NCBI GenBank assembly: GCA_020081605.1
Contig: JAHREC010000013.1
Span: 868,001 to 932,000 of the forward strand
Length of the DNA stretch: 64,000 nt
Direction: 5' to 3'
From: Albifimbria verrucaria
Lineage: Eukaryota > Ascomycota > Sordariomycetes > Hypocreales > Stachybotryaceae
The notes under the pieces are model-generated. The model had not been told where the DNA came from and made no database searches. It saw nothing but the letters and a program-made list of their open reading frames with translations. A program made the position numbers and the translations under genes. Each line of letters opens with the position of its first letter. The stretch's first letter is position 1. Shown here piece after piece: positions 59,863-64,000 of this stretch.

Positions 59863-61058
59863 ATGGCCAGCTGGCCCTCATACCTCCCTAATCACCCTCC
59901 TAAATCCCTCAACGCACGTCTCCTTTCCACAATGGCCTCTCCCGCGGCCCTTCTCCGCGCATTTCGTCCCGCAACGCACCCACGTGCTCTCTTTCTTCGA
60001 ACCATGGCAACCAAGATCGAGAAGATCCCGTCGACGCCGATCAGAGTCCTTCGAAGCGTCGATGCCCTTCGAAAATGGAGGAAGCCGCATATGCTCGACC
60101 ACAGGAGCGTTGGTCTAGTGCCGACCATGGGCGCCTTGCACGAGGGCCATCTCTCGTTGATCCGAGCCGCGGCTCGAGAGAACCACCACGTCGTCGTCAG
60201 TGTATACGTCAACCCGGCCCAATTCGGCGCGAACGAGGACCTGTCTACATACCCCGTCACCTGGGACGCCGACACCGCCATGCTGGCCAAGCTCGATCGT
60301 GAACTTGCCGGTGAAGGCGAGAACCTCGGTCGCATCTCCGCCGTCTTTGCGCCGACGACCCCGAAATGTATCCTTCCGGTTTCCCCGGTCAGGAGGTCAA
60401 CAGCAAGGGCACCTTTGTAACTGTTACACCGGTCGGTGAGGTCCTCGAGGGTGCCAGCCGGCCGACCTTCTTCCGCGGTGTTGCGACGGTGTGTATGAAG
60501 CTCTTCAATATCGTACAGCCGGAACGTGTCTACTTTGGTCAGAAGGATGTTCAGCAGACCGTCGTAATCCGCCGCATGGTCAAGGACCTCATGCTGCCTA
60601 CCGACGTAGTTGTCGGTCCCACCCGTCGCGATGATGACGGAGTTGCCCTCAGCTCGCGCAACATCTACCTCGGCCCCCGCCGACGAGGCGTTGCCGCCGT
60701 TCTATACAGCGCCCTGCGCACCACCGAGGCCCTCTACAACATTGGCCTCCTGGACCGAGCCGCCCTGCTCGAGGCCGCGCATGAGGTCTGCGCCGCGGTA
60801 CTCAAGGAGCAGAGAATGCTCATGCCTGACCAGCGCGCGCTCTTCGAGGTCGACTACATCTCATTGGCTGACCCGGACACGATGGAGGAGATTGCCTCTG
60901 TTGATCCGACTAAGGGAGCTATCCTGAGCGGTGCCATTAAGATGCTGCCACTCGAGCAAGTGAAGGAGGGTGAGAATGTTGGACACAGTGGTGGGCCCGC
61001 CGTGCGGTTAATCGATAACATCATCCTGAAACCACAGACGGTTGAAAAAGCCTTGTAG
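59863..61058 (+). CDS. panC: pantoate-beta-alanine ligase
   Basis: The enzyme joins pantoate and beta-alanine with ATP, the last step of pantothenate (vitamin B5) synthesis. ATP-binding HIGH-like motif: [16 protein letters not shown]. Pantoate-site sequence: [16 protein letters not shown]. Others: [18 protein letters not shown] with the KMSKS-equivalent loop GVALSSRN. Three in-frame starts exist, 59863, 59932 and 60004; from the first, a presequence of about 47 residues rich in Arg, Ser and Ala without acids could target mitochondria, so dual location from alternative starts is possible. A frame step at CCCC 60359-60362 closes with one C to give [15 protein letters not shown]. The gene is convergent with the acyltransferase, 170 bp away. 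Confidence 0.92.
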
Positions 61059-61228
61059 AAGCGACAGGCAGTGGCGTCTAAAGTTGATACCCGGAAAAAC
61101 GAAGACATAAAGAATAGACTTATGGCGAGTCATTGAAACTAGGTGTCATTTATGGAATCATGTACTATACTGATATATGGGCAACTGGCTCTATGCATGC
61201 ATGCGGATAATACAAAACCACGCGCTAT

Positions 61229-63847
61229 TTATAAATGCGCTCTTCCCTCCATCTTTCGTCTCTTCCTCGCTTCTTTGACCGTCCTCAGCAGCATCGCCTT
61301 CTCTTCGCTGCTCAGTCGGCTCGGGACCTTCTCCTTGCCCGTCTTGGCAGCCTCTTCTGCCTCCTCGAACAACTGGCGGCCAAGTTGATCTGCCAGACGT
61401 AGCACGCGCGAGCTGACGGTGGCGCCATCGCGACGGTTCTTGCCCTCGCGTCGGCACTTGGCAATCTTCTCTGTAAAATCCCAAAGCTTGCCTTGGGCGA
61501 GGAGGTCGCCGGTTTGCGGATCGCGAGGGGTCTCCAAGAGGGGTCTAGTTGGATACGCAAGGGAATCTTGGGGTCTTTAGATTTCACAACATGGACCATC
61601 TGGTCTTCCGCAAAACGTGTATATGAGTTTTTGAGGGTTTCCTTGTTGACGGCTTCGAAATACGACAGATCGCCCTGGTGGTAAAGTGTTTTGCCAAGCT
61701 TGGGATAGTTAGTATGCAAGAAGAAGATGAGAGAATTGTGAAGTGCTTACCAGTTGTGCAGTGTTGTGGGCCTTGGTCTGCTCGATCCATATGTCTTCAT
61801 TCAGATCAGCAGATGGCGTGAGGCCCATGAGGGAAACAGCAGCCAGCCAGCTTGACTCAATAAAGGGCCAGATAAGGAAGCAGTAAAATCGTAATTCTCG
61901 CGGCCAGCCCGACGTTCTTCGTCAGAAAGACCAACTGTGGTGATATTGCCATTCGCATCGCGGTCTAGGCGGACAACGTTGTCAATCTCCAAGCCACGGA
62001 GAGTTTTGTCAAGGTTGGTAGCTAATCCTGCGCCGGAGAAGATGAACTCTCCACGGAATAGCGAGGACAGGAACAAGACTTGGTCCCTGAGATCATTGTA
62101 TGCAATGTCTTGATTCGACGGTCCTCCACCGAGCTTGACGCGCGTGTACATGGCGGCGCTGACAAGAGCCTCGTAAATGAAGAGGTGGATTGTCATGTTA
62201 CGATAGAATGAAAGCTGGAACCTGTCAACTGCGTAGTACGTTGGCTCTGCTAGGCCATTGACCACTCCGACAAGCTCCTTGCCCAGCACGTCGAGACCAC
62301 GATCGATGATCTCAGACAGAGGTGCGTTACCAAAGTGGGCGACGCGGCCACCTTTAGCACGCACACGAGATGTAAGCCAATCGACTCGGCGAGTCAGCTC
62401 GGCCTTGCCAACACCACGTCCACGCAGAGTCAACAAGACGGTTCCAATCAAGGCTGTGGGCATGACGACGGAGACGGCGTTGATGTCGCCTAAGACCTTG
62501 TAACCCAGAGTACGCAAGATCTTCTCACGGACCGCTCTGACTTCAGGATCGGTGTGATTGACATGCAGACCAGCAGGGACCGTAGGCAGTTTTGAGAGTT
62601 GATCCTCGATAAATTTTCTCAGGCTCCAAGGTTCGTGGAATCGAACGTCCACCCTTCCAAGTCGCAACGAGAGAACTGAAGAGCCACCCGACAAAAAGTC
62701 AGCCAGATTTTCCTTCTTCTTGGGCATTCCCAGCAACTCAGTCACATAGCCCTCTGTCTCAATAACCTTGTCATACTGTGTACTGACGGGGCAGATGATC
62801 GAGTCCTCCACGCGCCCTGACAGTATGCTGTCTAGGACGAAGCTGAGAATGCCAAACTTGGGTGGCAGCAGCTTTCCAGTTCTTGATCGACCACCCTCGA
62901 TGAAACACTCGAAATTGTAGCCGCCTTGTAACAAGGCATCCACATATGATTGCACAACAGTCGTGTACAAAGCATCGTCTCCGAAAGATCGACGAATCCA
63001 CATGGCACCGGCATGCTGCAAAAAGCTACCCACTACAGGGAAGTTGAGGTTGTCGCCAGCAACAACGACGGGGAGAGTAAGACCGAGCCTGTAGCATATC
63101 AATTGCAACGAAACGTAGTCAACGTGCGACCGGTGGCTGGGCAGGAAGATGATGCTCTGCTTTTTCTTGGCAGCGAGGTCGGCCACGCGCCTCAGACGCA
63201 GAACCTCCTCGCTAGACACGTGGATGCCTTGGTGGTACGCCCTGGTCAGGAGCTGGGTGACCATATAGTAAGCGCCTCGGATGAAGGTCTTGCTCTCCAT
63301 CTTGCAGATCATTTGGTCGGTGAGCTTCTGGGCCACCTCCTGGAGGCCGCTTTCGAGGGCGCTGCGACGCTGCGCACGCTTGACGGCATAGTCCTTGTCG
63401 TCTTTGGGGAACAGTCCCTCGCGCTCCTCAACAGCCAGGCGATTTTCAGCCAGCTCAACAATGCGCTTCTGCAGCAATGGCGCGGAGAGCACCGTGGATA
63501 TCATCTGTTCGGAGAAGCCAGGGTAGAAGACGGGCTGGCCGATGATCCGGTCGTATGCGCGCCATCCTTGGCCGGAGACGTAGAGGAGACTTCTCGAAGA
63601 AACCTGAGCAAGCGAGCTGTTAGACATTGCATGCGCGACGGGTAGACAGGGTGGCAAGGGTGCCGTACTGCAGTGGCTCGGAGCGGAATGAGGCAAACTG
63701 GTTCATCAGGGCCTCCTCTCGGCCATCTTGGATGACGCTGTCGGGTTCGACATAGCCACTGGGCTGTAAAGTGATAGAGTCGCCGAGGATCTGCAGATCG
63801 GGAGCAGAATTGCTGGCCGGGTCGACCGTGTCCTCTTTGTCGGCCAT
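61229..63847 (-). CDS. PlsB/DHAPAT-type acyltransferase
   Basis: Three exons: 63847-63669, 63603-61751 and 61698-61229, about 834 residues. The acyltransferase blocks are complete: block I FLPSHRSHVDYVSLQL (HX4D), block II GAMWIRRSFGDD, block III FECFIEGGRSRTGKLLPPKFG and block IV SIICPVST. The family is the GPAT/DHAPAT (PlsB, GNPAT-like) group that acylates glycerol-3-phosphate or dihydroxyacetone-phosphate, the first step of glycerolipid or ether-lipid synthesis; the fungal member may be membrane-bound. Frame breaks lie at 63585-63586, at the A-run 61885-61888 and at GGGG 61538-61541; one base at each restores REVSLYVSGQGW, ENYDFYCFLIWPF and RIQLDPLLETPRD. The C-terminal tail is highly basic (KEARKRRKMEGR). 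No other gene nearby is functionally linked. Confidence 0.87.
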
Positions 63848-64000
63848 TGTGTTGTTCGCGATCGGTTATTCGGTGTCTACCTAGCTTGCCGAGCGGTGGT
63901 TAAGCTGAAGACATGGCCGCCGAGGACGCTTGCAGGGGTATGAGGAAGCTGTCGTTCGAGGCGGAGTGGGTGAACGGACGGACGGTGACCCTGACCCTGG
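63848..64000. other. upstream edge of the acyltransferase gene
   Basis: Window edge. A plus-strand ATG at 63913 opens a frame to the end of the window, but it lies only 65 bp from the acyltransferase start, so I do not call it. Confidence 0.4.

Noticed and set aside
63913..64000. Plus-strand ATG frame open to the window edge
   Set aside because: Only 65 bp from the divergent acyltransferase start codon and too short to judge; it could as well be leader sequence.

Overview
The window looks like nuclear DNA of a filamentous ascomycete (Pezizomycotina, probably Sordariomycetes). Evidence: short GT-AG introns (mostly 45-120 nt), single genes on both strands without operons, two HET-domain genes, a 2EXR-type gene, fungal Zn(2)Cys(6) regulators, and a set of secreted plant/fungal cell-wall enzymes (GH12, GH43, AA9, GH64, a subtilase). 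I support 22 protein genes and one tRNA-Glu. The species cannot be named from the sequence alone.

Layout. 1-940: 3' end of a WSC-domain surface protein. 2.7-4 kb: a 2EXR-type gene. 5.2-10.5 kb: a carbohydrate-use group (GH12 endoglucanase; GH43 xylosidase/arabinofuranosidase transcribed divergently from an MFS sugar transporter). 11.3-13.8 kb: secreted subtilase, convergent with a Zn(2)Cys(6) factor (14.3-17.2 kb). 17.2-23.7 kb: 6.4 kb with no recognisable protein gene but strongly strand-asymmetric tracts. 23.7-24.5 kb: AA9 LPMO. 25.8-31.1 kb: two HET-domain genes tail to tail. 31.1-35.5 kb: gene-poor and locally AT-rich, with tRNA-Glu(CUC). 35.6-37.6 kb: GH64 beta-1,3-glucanase with a Pro/Glu/Gln repeat linker. 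38-43.6 kb: tubby/LURP-one-like gene with an in-frame stop, secreted CPWC flavin oxidoreductase, F-box protein. 46-53.9 kb: HAD phosphatase, TPR protein, second Zn(2)Cys(6) factor, ASA1-type WD40 protein. 54.6-63.8 kb: conserved unknown protein, aldehyde dehydrogenase, pantoate-beta-alanine ligase, PlsB/DHAPAT-type acyltransferase.

The dominant hidden signal concerns sequence quality. Fifteen of the 22 genes are broken, and nearly every break closes if one base is put back, most often where CCCC/GGGG would be CCCCC/GGGGG. I count about 36 single-base losses on both strands and no clear insertions. This is the signature of homopolymer under-calling, not of pseudogenes. Broken genes are listed as CDS with break positions. 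One defect does not fit this pattern: the TAG codon in the tubby-like gene at 38556.

The enzymes fit saprotrophic or plant-associated growth: GH12, GH43 and AA9 attack plant polysaccharides, the MFS carrier would import sugars, GH64 and the subtilase act on beta-1,3-glucan and protein. The HET pair suggests an allorecognition-type locus. I found no secondary-metabolite core gene, transposase, CRISPR array or rRNA.
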